Position numbers and translations under genes: made by a program. A stretch of DNA of 52,199 bases from RGIG2094 sp045660065. GTDB taxonomy: Bacteria > Bacillota > Clostridia > RGIG6154. Of this stretch, positions 1-8,354 are shown piece by piece; position 1 is the first letter of the stretch, and every line of letters begins with the position of its first letter. Under the pieces are notes generated by a model. That model had not been told where the DNA came from and did no database searches. It saw only the letters and a program-made list of their open reading frames with translations. Location of the stretch: positions 1 through 52,199 of the forward strand of contig JAZRDC010000104.1 of NCBI GenBank assembly GCA_045660065.1. The letters are read 5' to 3'.

Positions 1-1
1 C

Positions 2-625
2 GATACGATAAAAGATTTTAAATACAAACTTGATGAATGTAAGAAATTTTCTGGTGTTTTGGGCATAAGACCTTTCAGATGGTATTATTATTTTATGAAT
101 GCCGAAATAGTTGCTTTGGGAAGACTGCAGTTTAACAAGAAAAAGTTTCTTTCAGATACATATTACAAGTGGAATGATATTACAATCACACCTGAAGACA
201 CAATTATTAATATGCATATTCCATCTTCGGGGCCTTTCACACGGGAAATGCGATTTGATTCATACAAAAGAGCTTTTGATTTCTTTGGTAAAACAAAAGG
301 TGAGTATATAGTCTTTATTTGTTCAAGTTGGCTCATATATGAAGGGTACAGAGAGATTTACCCTGAAGGTTCAAATATGGCGGATTTTATGGACGATTTT
401 GATATTATAAGAAATGACGATGTGACGGAAAAAACATTTCCAAATTCACTTTCGGTGTTTGGTATGGAATATAAAGGTGATACAAGCAAGTTCCCGACCG
501 ATACAACACTTCAGAAGAACTTTGTAAAGTATTTAAATGAAGGTAAGAGATGCGGGTACGGTCACGGCATTATAATATTTGACGGAGAAAAAATAGTAAA
601 TAATAAAAGAGATGCTGTGAATTAA
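2..625 (+). CDS. GNAT-like acyltransferase C-terminal domain protein (5' truncated)
   Basis: This is the 3' part of a gene whose start lies before the window: the frame is open from base 2, so the first visible in-frame TTG at 59 is not a credible start. The visible part (about 207 residues) contains LGRLQF, followed by an INMHIPSSGPF stretch and a Tyr/Phe-rich segment. These resemble the C-terminal half of the two-domain GNAT-like acyltransferases common in Clostridia (NAT_N plus GNAT_C architecture). The substrate is unknown. The gene ends inside the left part of its own terminator hairpin. The family call rests on motif recollection and the catalytic N-terminal half cannot be seen. Confidence 0.6.
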   Translation, partial: DTIKDFKYKLDECKKFSGVLGIRPFRWYYYFMNAEIVALGRLQFNKKKFLSDTYYKWNDITITPEDTIINMHIPSSGPFTREMRFDSYKRAFDFFGKTKGEYIVFICSSWLIYEGYREIYPEGSNMADFMDDFDIIRNDDVTEKTFPNSLSVFGMEYKGDTSKFPTDTTLQKNFVKYLNEGKRCGYGHGIIIFDGEKIVNNKRDAVN

Positions 626-639
626 TCACAGCATCTTTT
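611..639 (+). terminator. Rho-independent terminator of the acyltransferase-like gene
   Basis: A perfect 10-bp stem (GATGCTGTGA / TCACAGCATC) with loop ATTAA is followed by TTTT. The stop codon TAA (623-625) lies in the loop. Confidence 0.85.
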
Positions 640-681
640 GTATAAACAAAATCCTTCTGAATTAACTAAGGGGTTTATTAT

Positions 682-710
682 TTGACAAAATCAGACTTTT
701 GTGATAAAAT
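682..710 (+). promoter_or_regulatory. Sigma-A promoter of the xre-truA operon
   Basis: TTGACA (682-687), 17-bp spacer, TAAAAT (705-710). This lies 36 bp before the TTG start of the xre gene. Confidence 0.8.
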
Positions 711-746
711 AAAGATGATTTAATTTTTAGAAAAGAAGGTTTTGCT

Positions 747-1064
747 TTGAGTAACGAAATAGCACTTAATGATGACAGAAAAATATTGGTTGAAAGCATG
801 GTAAAAGATTTGCCTTCAATAAGAAAGCAACTGAAATTATCACAGACCGAACTTGGTGAAAGACTCGGTAAAAAAAGACAGACAATTTCATCGATAGAAC
901 GCGGTGTTATGCCGCTTAAATGGGATACATTTCTGGCGATTATGATTTTGATTGAACAGAACAAAGATTTAATAATCAACAAAAATATTGAGTTTTATCA
1001 AAACGGTGTAAAAAAGGAAATGTATGTAGAAATATACAGAGGAAAGAAAATTGAACAATTATAA
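747..1064 (+). CDS. XRE-family helix-turn-helix regulator
   Basis: A 105-residue protein with one lambda-repressor-type HTH at about residues 24-78. The segment LSQTELGERLGKKRQTISSI has the typical recognition-helix layout. The start is TTG at 747 behind AGAAGG (734-739). The C-terminal 30 residues are short and charged, with no recognisable ligand domain. It sits directly behind a strong sigma-A promoter. Its last 14 bases overlap the start of truA, so the two are translationally coupled. The targets are unknown; a link to truA regulation is possible but nothing in the sequence shows it. The HTH call is secure, the role is not. Confidence 0.8.
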   Translation: MSNEIALNDDRKILVESMVKDLPSIRKQLKLSQTELGERLGKKRQTISSIERGVMPLKWDTFLAIMILIEQNKDLIINKNIEFYQNGVKKEMYVEIYRGKKIEQL

Positions 1065-1788
1065 AATTCTGACAGAGTATGTAGGTTCAAAATTCAACGG
1101 TTGGCAAAAACAAGGAAATACAAAAAACACCATTCAGGAAAAGTTTGAAAATATTTTGTTTGAACTAACGGGTGAAAATATCGAAATACACGCATCAGGA
1201 AGAACTGATGCAGGGGTTCACGCAAAAGGTCAGATTGCGAATTTTAAAACTGAAAAAGAATATTCTTGCGAATACTTAAAAAACTATTTTAACAAATATC
1301 TTCCTAATGACATAAGAGTTATTTTAGTTGAAAAAGTTCAGGAAAGGTTTCACGCAAGACTGAATGCAAAGAAAAAAACCTATGAGTACAAAATAGCAAA
1401 TGTGGAAAAACCATCGGTGTTTGAGCATAAATTTTGTTGTTATATCGAAGAAAATTTAAATATTGATGAAATGAGAAAAGCATCAGAACTTCTTCTTGGT
1501 AAGCATGATTTTAAAGCCTTTTGTTCAAATAAAAGATATAAGAAATCAACTGTAAGAGAGATTTTTGATATTAATATAACCGAAACTGACAGTATGATTT
1601 TAATAAAAATATGCGGAAACGGATTTTTGCATAATATGGTAAGAATTATTGTTGGTACTTTGGTTGAAGTCGGTTTGGGTAAAATAAAGGCTGAAAGTAT
1701 ACCCCAAATTTTAAAATCGCAAGTTCGTGAAAATGCAGGATATACTATGCCACCGCAAGGTCTTACACTTTTAAATGTTGAATATTAA
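1051..1788 (+). CDS. truA: tRNA pseudouridine(38-40) synthase TruA
   Basis: TruA isomerises uridines 38-40 in the tRNA anticodon arm. The 245-residue protein has the usual family length. The catalytic-Asp motif GRTDAGVHAKGQ is at about residue 50, and HARLNAKKKTYEY and the C-terminal GNGFLHNMVRIIVGTL motif are both present. The start is TTG at 1051, 14 bp inside the upstream xre gene, behind AGAGGAAAG. Shared promoter at 682-710; strong terminator immediately after the stop. Confidence 0.96.
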   Translation: MNNYKILTEYVGSKFNGWQKQGNTKNTIQEKFENILFELTGENIEIHASGRTDAGVHAKGQIANFKTEKEYSCEYLKNYFNKYLPNDIRVILVEKVQERFHARLNAKKKTYEYKIANVEKPSVFEHKFCCYIEENLNIDEMRKASELLLGKHDFKAFCSNKRYKKSTVREIFDINITETDSMILIKICGNGFLHNMVRIIVGTLVEVGLGKIKAESIPQILKSQVRENAGYTMPPQGLTLLNVEY

Positions 1789-1822
1789 AACTGAGTTGTT
1801 AAAAAACAACTCAGTTTTTTCT
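1789..1822 (+). terminator. Rho-independent terminator after truA
   Basis: A perfect 12-bp stem (AACTGAGTTGTT / AACAACTCAGTT) with loop AAAA is followed by a T-rich run. It probably also serves the convergent GH3 gene ending at 1826. Confidence 0.9.
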
Positions 1823-1825
1823 TTT

Positions 1826-3412
1826 TTATTGTAATTCAATTTCAAATGGCAATTTGCCTTTTGCTTCAACAGTTCCTTTTAAAACATCAATTGCGTGTTG
1901 CTGCGATTCAGGGATGTGGTATCCGAAAAGAACTCTGTTTACATGGGAAATGTTCTTAAGAGCGTGGGGATTACCGAAATGTAAAACTGCAGAAACCTTT
2001 TTAGAATTTATAAGTGAATTTAAGACTGCTTCTGTACGGCGAGTGAGTGCGTCTGTGCCAAGATATGCCGCAGTATTGCAGAAAGTGATAAAAATAACTT
2101 CTTTATGTTCAGTTGCAGCCAATAAAACTTTTTCATTATCTTTCGCCTGAGAAAATTCAGGTAAGAACACAATATCTGATTTTGGAAAAACTTCCTTGAT
2201 TTTATCTGCAACTCTTTGTGCACTGTACCAGGCACCAAAAGTAACTTCTTCACCAATTTCGTTAACTGCAGAACTTTCTTTTAAAACAACAAAAAGTTTA
2301 TCTTCATCATTTCCGCCTAAAGATGCACCAATGCCTTCATCACAAACTGCGGTGATGCAGTCTCTGGCAACATTTTTAAGAGTTTCTTCGTCTTCGGTGG
2401 TAAATGGGGTAGGGTTTTGTGGCTTTGAACCAACAAATTCCTGAGCCTTTAAAACTCTTTGCACTGCTTCATTTAAGCGTTCTTCGGTAAACATTCCGTC
2501 TTTGTAGTTTTGCATCAACATATTATAAACATCTTTAACAGAAGTGCGATAGTTAGGCAAGATGTTGTCAATACCTGCCGCTATTGCCATACCATAAATA
2601 TTTTCTTCACCGTAGCGTTGCAGAATTGCCATCATAGCAAAAGAGTCTGTGAACAAAAGTCCGTCAAAACCTATATCTTTTCTTAAAATATCAACGACCT
2701 TTTTAGAAAGCGATGCAGGAAATTCAGGGTCAATGTTAGGGTAAACACCATGACCTATCATAACCGTTGGTAAAAGACCTTTGGATAAAAGATACTTATA
2801 AGGAATAAGCGAACTTTCCAACAAATCTTCCTTTGTAGAATAACAAGGGCAGTCGGTCATATGACCGTCCAACGGGAAAGGTTTACGATTTGTGGGGGCG
2901 GGTTTACTGCTGCCGGGGAAATGCTTTCCGCAGGAAAGGTATCCGTTGTCTTTATAAACCTGCGCAATAATTTCAGCAGCCTTGGAAACGTCCTTTGCGT
3001 TGTCTGCAAATTTTCTGTGGACAGAACAAGGAGCGTCCCCGTTCATAATGTCAATCACAGGTCCCCATGTAGCATTAAAACCTGCCTTTTTTCCATCACG
3101 GACAATGCCTTTTGCAAAGGCTTCGTAGTATTCCTTTTTTCCAGCCGCCGCAAGTGAAATAAGCGGAATTTTTGGCAAGTCAGAAGTAGGAAATCCTGAT
3201 TCTGTGTCGTTTACAACGATTATAGGATAGTCTGCAACTGACAGAATATCTTCTATGATTTCAGGATTATATGCAGGTAATTGAATTGAACCTAACGCGC
3301 GTTTTTTAATAAGTTCTTTAATGAACTCTACATCATCGGGACGGAATCGCCTTGCACACAAAACCATACCGATTTTTTGTTCTAAAGTCATAGATTCAGC
3401 ATTTAAAACCAT
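1826..3412 (-). CDS. Glycoside hydrolase family 3, NagZ-like
   Basis: A 528-residue cytoplasmic GH3 protein with no signal peptide. The N-terminal barrel carries KHFPG (about residues 163-167), a downstream Asp-Gly-His (182-184) in the place of the Asp-x-His acid/base dyad of NagZ-type hexosaminidases, and FTDSFAM with the likely nucleophile Asp256. Residues from about 350 form the GH3 C-terminal domain. The start is ATG 3412 behind AAGGGGTG rather than the longer frame to 3457. It is divergent from an AraC regulator (3535), which is the obvious candidate controller. It could be a beta-N-acetylhexosaminidase or another GH3 phosphorylase/glycosidase; the loop after KHFPG (SSKPAP) departs from classical NagZ, so the substrate is open. 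Confidence 0.85.
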   Translation of the reverse strand: MVLNAESMTLEQKIGMVLCARRFRPDDVEFIKELIKKRALGSIQLPAYNPEIIEDILSVADYPIIVVNDTESGFPTSDLPKIPLISLAAAGKKEYYEAFAKGIVRDGKKAGFNATWGPVIDIMNGDAPCSVHRKFADNAKDVSKAAEIIAQVYKDNGYLSCGKHFPGSSKPAPTNRKPFPLDGHMTDCPCYSTKEDLLESSLIPYKYLLSKGLLPTVMIGHGVYPNIDPEFPASLSKKVVDILRKDIGFDGLLFTDSFAMMAILQRYGEENIYGMAIAAGIDNILPNYRTSVKDVYNMLMQNYKDGMFTEERLNEAVQRVLKAQEFVGSKPQNPTPFTTEDEETLKNVARDCITAVCDEGIGASLGGNDEDKLFVVLKESSAVNEIGEEVTFGAWYSAQRVADKIKEVFPKSDIVFLPEFSQAKDNEKVLLAATEHKEVIFITFCNTAAYLGTDALTRRTEAVLNSLINSKKVSAVLHFGNPHALKNISHVNRVLFGYHIPESQQHAIDVLKGTVEAKGKLPFEIELQ

Positions 3413-3455
3413 TATAACACCCCTTGAAAAATAGTATTGTTTTATTTTCATTTTC

Positions 3456-3485
3456 ATTATATAATATAAAAGTACAATAAATCAA
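3456..3485 (-). promoter_or_regulatory. Promoter of the GH3 gene
   Basis: On the minus strand, TTGATT, 18 bp, TATAAT. It lies in the divergent region shared with the AraC gene. Confidence 0.6.
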
Positions 3486-3534
3486 CAACAATATTGGTGT
3501 ATTTTTGTATTATATTGACAAATGGAGTGTTTTT

Positions 3535-4410
3535 ATGAATAATATAAAGTATGAACATCATTCAGAAAATAATTATCTTGGATACTATTGTCCATTTAAA
3601 ATAAAGTTTTTGAAAAACTCAAAAAATTCAACAACCAACTGGCATAAAAACCTCGAAATCATATATGTTTCAGAGGGTGAGGGAATACTGCAGAATGACG
3701 GAAAAAGTTATTCTATGAAAAAAGGTGATATTTTTATTATAAACCCCGAAACCGTGCATCATATTTTAAGCGAAAGTGGCATAGATTTTTATTTTATTAT
3801 AATTGATGATGATTTTTGTATCCAGAATGGAATCAGCACAGGTAATTATAAATTTGATACCTGTATTGATAATATAGCAACAAAGGAAAAATTTTTAAAA
3901 GTAATTAAAGAAACAGAAATGTATACAGAAAATTACACCGACCTTTCACCTGCAAAGGTGAGAAATGCTGTGCTTGATTTAATTTTGGATATTTGCCTGA
4001 ATCATTCTTCGAAAAAGGCAGATGACAGAGAAAAAGTTGCAGTTGACTATGTTAAAAAGTCTTTGGAATACATAAAAGACAATTTTAAAAATGATGTAAC
4101 TTTAGAAGAAATTGCCGAATATGCGGGAATAAACAAATTTTATTTAACAAGAGAGTTTAAAAAATTTACAAATCAGACTGTCTTTTTCTGCATTAACAGT
4201 TTAAGGTGTAAAAATGCAGAAAGCCTTTTGCAAAAAGGTGCAACAATAACAGAAGCAGCGATGGATAGCGGATTTGAAAGCGTTTCATATTTTTCAAGAA
4301 CATATAAAAAAATAAGAGGATATTCACCATCGGAATATAAAGAAAACAATAAAGACAGTATTTTAAAAAACAAAAAATTATATGTAGAAGAAAACTGGAT
4401 AGACTCGTAA
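3535..4410 (+). CDS. AraC-family transcriptional regulator with N-terminal cupin
   Basis: A 291-residue regulator. The N-terminal cupin-like sensor contains HKNLEIIYVSEGEG and the KKGDIFIINPETVHHI segment. Two HTH motifs occupy about residues 185-280 (ITEAAMDSGFESVSYFSRTY and a YSPSEYKE end). The start is ATG 3535 with GGAG 7 bp upstream; the TTG at 3505 lacks a ribosome binding site. Divergent from the GH3 gene, which suggests sugar-responsive local control. The ligand is unknown. Confidence 0.9.
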   Translation: MNNIKYEHHSENNYLGYYCPFKIKFLKNSKNSTTNWHKNLEIIYVSEGEGILQNDGKSYSMKKGDIFIINPETVHHILSESGIDFYFIIIDDDFCIQNGISTGNYKFDTCIDNIATKEKFLKVIKETEMYTENYTDLSPAKVRNAVLDLILDICLNHSSKKADDREKVAVDYVKKSLEYIKDNFKNDVTLEEIAEYAGINKFYLTREFKKFTNQTVFFCINSLRCKNAESLLQKGATITEAAMDSGFESVSYFSRTYKKIRGYSPSEYKENNKDSILKNKKLYVEENWIDS

Positions 4411-4436
4411 AAAAAGAGGCGTTAAGCCTCTTTTTT
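4409..4436. terminator. Bidirectional terminator between two convergent AraC genes
   Basis: AAAAAAGAGGC, loop GTTAA, GCCTCTTTTTT. T-runs on both strands serve both genes. The minus-strand gene's stop codon (4422-4424) lies in the loop. Confidence 0.9.
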
Positions 4437-5180
4437 CAATTTGTATGCTTTAGGTGATTTTAAAAAATGCTTTTTAAACAATCGACTGAAATAGTAAACA
4501 TCAGAAAAACCGCAAAGAGAAGCGGTTTCACTCACACTCAAATTCCCCTGCTGAAGAATAGAAACCGCCATATTAAGGCGCAAGTATATTATATATTGAT
4601 TAGGCGGCATTCCGTAAATTTTCTTAAAAAGATTTCGGAAGTGTTTTGTGCTTAATTCCAGATTTCCCGCTAAGTCGGCAACATTTATATCTTCGGTAAA
4701 ATGCTCGGATATGTATTGATGTGCGTCGGCGATTTTAAGTTTTGTATCACTTGTAAGATAGTTTTGATTTTCTTTTTCTGTAATAAGTGAAATTATCTCG
4801 TAAATAATTGACATAGCACGGTAGTAATTGCTTTCAATCTGCAGGGCTTTGCACTTTTGCAGTTTTCTGAAAAGATTTAAAAATCTTGGATCTGAACTGC
4901 AATCAATAATCTGGGTCGGGATATCACATGGGGCAGAAAAATTTACGCTGAGAGCGATACCTTGTTCTTTTGTGGTAACTGTATAAGTGTCTTTTTTGTT
5001 CAAAAAGAATAAAGTGTCTTTTTTAACTGAAAGTGTGTTGCCTGAAAAATTATGGTCATAGTGTCCGCTTGCCTGATAGGAAAGACAATGATACGCGCGT
5101 GGTACAGGAACTTCCCAGTAATTTCGGTCTGTTTTGTATGTGTATATTGATGAAATATAATCTACATTTATATTGCCCAT
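4422..5180 (-). CDS. AraC-family transcriptional regulator
   Basis: A 252-residue AraC/XylS-type regulator. The N-terminal sensor has YHCLSYQASGHYDH and a VKKDTLFFLNKKDTYTV strand typical of the cupin-like arm. The C-terminal double HTH includes VADLAGNLELSTKHFRNLFK and a second HTH with SETASLCGFSDVYYFSRLF. The start is ATG 5180, 7 bp after AGGTG; the in-frame GTG at 5189 overlaps that site. It is transcribed divergently from the glycyl radical enzyme operon, whose promoter has a good -10 but no -35, so it is the likely activator of that operon (inference). Own promoter at 5201-5229. Confidence 0.9.
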   Translation of the reverse strand: MGNINVDYISSIYTYKTDRNYWEVPVPRAYHCLSYQASGHYDHNFSGNTLSVKKDTLFFLNKKDTYTVTTKEQGIALSVNFSAPCDIPTQIIDCSSDPRFLNLFRKLQKCKALQIESNYYRAMSIIYEIISLITEKENQNYLTSDTKLKIADAHQYISEHFTEDINVADLAGNLELSTKHFRNLFKKIYGMPPNQYIIYLRLNMAVSILQQGNLSVSETASLCGFSDVYYFSRLFKKHFLKSPKAYKLKKEA

Positions 5181-5200
5181 TTGGCTCACCTCTTGATAAG

Positions 5201-5229
5201 ATTATATATTATGCTCAGAAAAAAATCAA
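5201..5229 (-). promoter_or_regulatory. Promoter of the AraC gene divergent from the GRE operon
   Basis: Minus strand: TTGATT, 17 bp, TATAAT. Its -35 is part of a 17-mer also found upstream of the AraC gene at 34550-35353. Confidence 0.7.
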
Positions 5230-5292
5230 TATATTATGTTCCTTTTTGTGCAAAAAATGCGGTTTGTATATTTTATTTTTAAAGCAGTTTAC

Positions 5293-5315
5293 TATAATAA
5301 AATTGAAAAGGGGAG
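5293..5315 (+). promoter_or_regulatory. -10 element and ribosome binding site of the GRE operon
   Basis: TATAAT at 5293-5298 has no recognisable -35 hexamer 16-18 bp upstream, as expected for an activator-dependent promoter. GGGGAG at 5310-5315 is 6 bp before the ATG. Confidence 0.55.
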
Positions 5316-5321
5316 ATTTGA

Positions 5322-7532
5322 ATGAATAAATATGATAATATCCGCAAAACTTTAAAAGATTTTTATTTTGGACCTTTAACTGAAAAAGCAAGTAATATAA
5401 AAGAAGAAGTTTATAAAAAAATGGATGAATATGCTGAAAATCACCCTGATGCTACATCATATCATTTAAAATCAAAGTTATACGAAACCATTGTAAATAA
5501 CATAGATCCTGTAATTTTTCCTGATATTCCATACTTTTTTGAGACGAGTGCTTTGGTTTCTTATTCAGACGGAAAATACAATCGTGGAATAACTCACGCC
5601 AACGGTTGGCTTTACGAAAGAAATAATCATTTGTTTATAGATATTGACCCAAAAGCCTATGAGATTTATCACAGTCAGTGGTCGCAACTTTATGTGCAAT
5701 GCGGAACATATACCGATATGCTTCATTTAGGGCTTCCTATGAAAAAACTTTTTAAAGTTGGATTAAAAGGAATTTTGTCAGAACTTGATATGGCAGAAAA
5801 AACCTGCACAACTGATGAAGAAAAAGACTTCATATCTTGTGCAAAAACAGGCATTAATGCCCTTTGGAAAATAGAACAGAAATTTGTTGAAAAGGCAATC
5901 AAAGAGGGGTGCTTTGAACTTGCTGAAATTGCAAAAAAAGTACCATATAATCCACCCGAAACATTCCACGAAGGACTTTGCACAATGGCATTTTTAAGAA
6001 AAGCGTTAGGTGCGTTAGAAGGAATGGGATTTTCTTCTTTCGGCAGAGTTGATGTGCTTTTAGCACCTCTTTATGAAAATGACATTAAAAATGGTGTAAG
6101 TGAAGAAGAATTACTTGATTTAGTTACAAAATTTCTTTTGATTTGGGATTCTGCCCTTGATTTAAGCAAAAAAATGGAAAGAGGATTTGAATATGAAATG
6201 GAAAATTCTCTTACCCTCGGCGGATGCGACGAGCAAGGAAAAGTAGTGTTTAACGGAGTAACAAAACTGTTTTTAAAGGCAAGAGAAAAGGAAACAATAC
6301 TTTATCCTAAAATGATGCTCAGGTATTCTGCTAACTCGCCTAAAGAATATTTAGAACTTATAAGTGAACCTTTGGTGAAAAGCAAAAGTTTCAGTCTTTA
6401 TGAAAATGATGATGCAATTATTCCTGCACTTATAAAATCAGGAATAGACGAAAAAGATGCTTTCGATTACTCCGTTGGCGGATGTTGGGATATACTTCTT
6501 CAGAATGTTGCCATACACAACAGCGGTGAGTATGTAAATATTTTAAGACCTTTTCAGTGGTCAGTTCATAAGGATTTTGAGTCAATGACCAGATCGGGAT
6601 TTGATTTTGAATCTTTGGAAGAAATCAAAACCTTTGAAGAAATTTACCGAAGATATTTAGGTTTTGTAAGAAGAGTTTTGATGTCAAAAGCGTCAATCAT
6701 TTCATATGGCGCTAAACAATGGCACAAGGTAAATCCCGTATGCACAATTTCGGCTCTTATGGAACCTTGTATTCCAAATAAATTAGACGTTACCGCAGGC
6801 GGCGGAAAATATAACAGAGAAACTGCGTATTTTTGTGGATTTGCAGAAAGTGTTGACTCGCTTTTAGCAATTAAAAATCTGTGTTTTGACAAAAAAGTAT
6901 GCACAGTAAAAGAACTGTTTGATGAATGCAGGAATAATTGGCAGAATGAAGTTTTAAGACAAAGAGCACTTCATTCACCTTCTTATGGCGATGGCTCGGA
7001 AGAATCTTCAAAATTCGTTGCAAAGTTTATTGATGATTTGTATGAAATAACAAGAGATTTACCAACATCTCAGCCCGGTGAATACCGACTTGGCTCAAAT
7101 CTTTATACAGAGGTTGTAAGGTGGGGGAAAACTACTCCTGCAATGCCAAATGGCAGACGCGATGGTGATTATCTTGCGCAAGGTTTAAGTCCGTCAAGAT
7201 ATCAAAGACCATACTCGGCGGCAGAATTGTTATACAGTTACCGCTATACGGATATGTCCAAATTTGCAGCAAACGCATCGGTAACAGTTACACTTCCTGC
7301 GGCAAAGTTTGATGTTGAAAAAATGGTGGAATTTTTTAAAGCGGCGGCTACTTGCGGAATTCAGGCACTTCAGCCAAACTGCGTTAATATGGAGGATTTG
7401 ATTGCGGCACAGAAAAATCCCGAAGATTACAAGCATATCATCGTAAGAGTTTGCGGATTTTCAGCACCATTTGTGGCACTTTCAAAAGAGTATCAGGACG
7501 AAATAATTTTAAGAATGGTTTCGGAGGGGTAA
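5322..7532 (+). CDS. Glycyl radical enzyme of unknown substrate (PFL-like superfamily)
   Basis: A 736-residue glycyl radical enzyme. The C-terminal radical loop reads RVCGFSAPF, placing the radical glycine at Gly712, 24 residues from the end, as usual. The thiyl cysteine is Cys388 in VGGCWDI. Other family landmarks are PETFHEGL, GRVDVLLAPLY and NSLTLGG. Most characterised dehydratase/lyase members have Gly-Cys-Val-Glu at the cysteine, with the Glu acting as base. Here it is Gly-Cys-Trp-Asp, and it is not the Cys-Cys of pyruvate formate-lyase, so I do not assign a substrate. The enzyme is oxygen sensitive and must be activated by the SAM radical activase encoded 2 bp downstream. A divergent AraC gene is the probable regulator. 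Confidence 0.9.
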   Translation: MNKYDNIRKTLKDFYFGPLTEKASNIKEEVYKKMDEYAENHPDATSYHLKSKLYETIVNNIDPVIFPDIPYFFETSALVSYSDGKYNRGITHANGWLYERNNHLFIDIDPKAYEIYHSQWSQLYVQCGTYTDMLHLGLPMKKLFKVGLKGILSELDMAEKTCTTDEEKDFISCAKTGINALWKIEQKFVEKAIKEGCFELAEIAKKVPYNPPETFHEGLCTMAFLRKALGALEGMGFSSFGRVDVLLAPLYENDIKNGVSEEELLDLVTKFLLIWDSALDLSKKMERGFEYEMENSLTLGGCDEQGKVVFNGVTKLFLKAREKETILYPKMMLRYSANSPKEYLELISEPLVKSKSFSLYENDDAIIPALIKSGIDEKDAFDYSVGGCWDILLQNVAIHNSGEYVNILRPFQWSVHKDFESMTRSGFDFESLEEIKTFEEIYRRYLGFVRRVLMSKASIISYGAKQWHKVNPVCTISALMEPCIPNKLDVTAGGGKYNRETAYFCGFAESVDSLLAIKNLCFDKKVCTVKELFDECRNNWQNEVLRQRALHSPSYGDGSEESSKFVAKFIDDLYEITRDLPTSQPGEYRLGSNLYTEVVRWGKTTPAMPNGRRDGDYLAQGLSPSRYQRPYSAAELLYSYRYTDMSKFAANASVTVTLPAAKFDVEKMVEFFKAAATCGIQALQPNCVNMEDLIAAQKNPEDYKHIIVRVCGFSAPFVALSKEYQDEIILRMVSEG

Positions 7533-7534
7533 AT

Positions 7535-8311
7535 ATGGCGCTGAAAATAAGTTATGTGCAAAGTTTTTGCATTGATGACGGGCCCGGGATAAGAACAACG
7601 ATATTTTTATCAGGCTGTCCTTTAAAATGCAGGTGGTGTCATAATCCCGAAACTCAAAGCACAAAACCCACATTGATTTTTGAAAAAAATAAATGTATAA
7701 ATTGTATGCTCTGTAAAGTCTGTCCTGAGGGTGTTCACGAGTTTAAAAGCGAGCATATAATAAACAGAAATTTGTGTGCAGGTTGCAGAAAGTGTGTTGA
7801 AATATGCCCCGCCGAGGCGTTGGATTTATCTGTAAAAGAACTTACCGATAATGCCTTTTATGAAATAGTAAAAAAGCAAAAATTTTCAGGAGGCGGAATA
7901 ACTTTTTCGGGTGGTGAACCCTTGATGCAAGGGGAAGAAATTTTAAGGCTTATAAAAGAAACTGGCATACATACCGCCATAGAAACATCAGGGTACGCCA
8001 ATCCTGAAATTTTCAAAAAAGTTACAGACAAAATTGATTATATTATGTTTGATTTGAAACTTGCAGACGAGCAAGAGCATATAAAATATACGGGAGTTTC
8101 AAATAAATTAATACTTGAAAATCTTGAAAATTTAAGAAAAAGCGGAAAACCTTATGTGCTAAGAACACCACTTATTCCTGGAATAACCGATAGGGAAGAA
8201 AATTTAAAGAAAATAGAAAAAATCGCAAACGGTTATAAGTGGGAAAAACTTCCATATAATACTTTGACACCTACAAAATATGAAAGACTTGGAATTGAAT
8301 ACGAATTATAA
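7535..8311 (+). CDS. Glycyl radical enzyme activase (radical SAM, two ferredoxin-type clusters)
   Basis: A 258-residue radical SAM activase that installs the glycyl radical on the partner enzyme. The SAM-cluster motif CPLKCRWC has Cys28, Cys32 and Cys35, and SGGEPLMQ follows. Two inserted [4Fe-4S]-type motifs occur at Cys54/57/60/63 and CAGCRKCVEICP. In the first, only two residues separate the third and fourth Cys (CMLCKVCP) where three are usual. The start is ATG 7535, 2 bp after the GRE stop; its GGAGGGG site lies in the end of the GRE gene, so the two are coupled. The C-terminus is short (ends YERLGIEYEL), so the barrel's last strands may be abbreviated. Confidence 0.93.
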   Translation: MALKISYVQSFCIDDGPGIRTTIFLSGCPLKCRWCHNPETQSTKPTLIFEKNKCINCMLCKVCPEGVHEFKSEHIINRNLCAGCRKCVEICPAEALDLSVKELTDNAFYEIVKKQKFSGGGITFSGGEPLMQGEEILRLIKETGIHTAIETSGYANPEIFKKVTDKIDYIMFDLKLADEQEHIKYTGVSNKLILENLENLRKSGKPYVLRTPLIPGITDREENLKKIEKIANGYKWEKLPYNTLTPTKYERLGIEYEL

Positions 8312-8344
8312 AAGTGGATGTAAATTTATTTACATCCACTTTTT
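8310..8344. terminator. Bidirectional terminator between activase gene and spo0A
   Basis: A perfect 15-bp stem (AAAAGTGGATGTAAA / TTTACATCCACTTTT) with loop TTTA. Terminal A/T runs allow use from both sides. Confidence 0.88.
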
Positions 8345-8354
8345 ACATCTCCTT

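Noticed and set aside
5322..7532. Assignment as pyruvate formate-lyase, choline TMA-lyase or glycerol/propanediol dehydratase
   Set aside because: The active-site motif (Gly-Cys-Trp-Asp) fits none of them and no pathway or microcompartment genes flank it.
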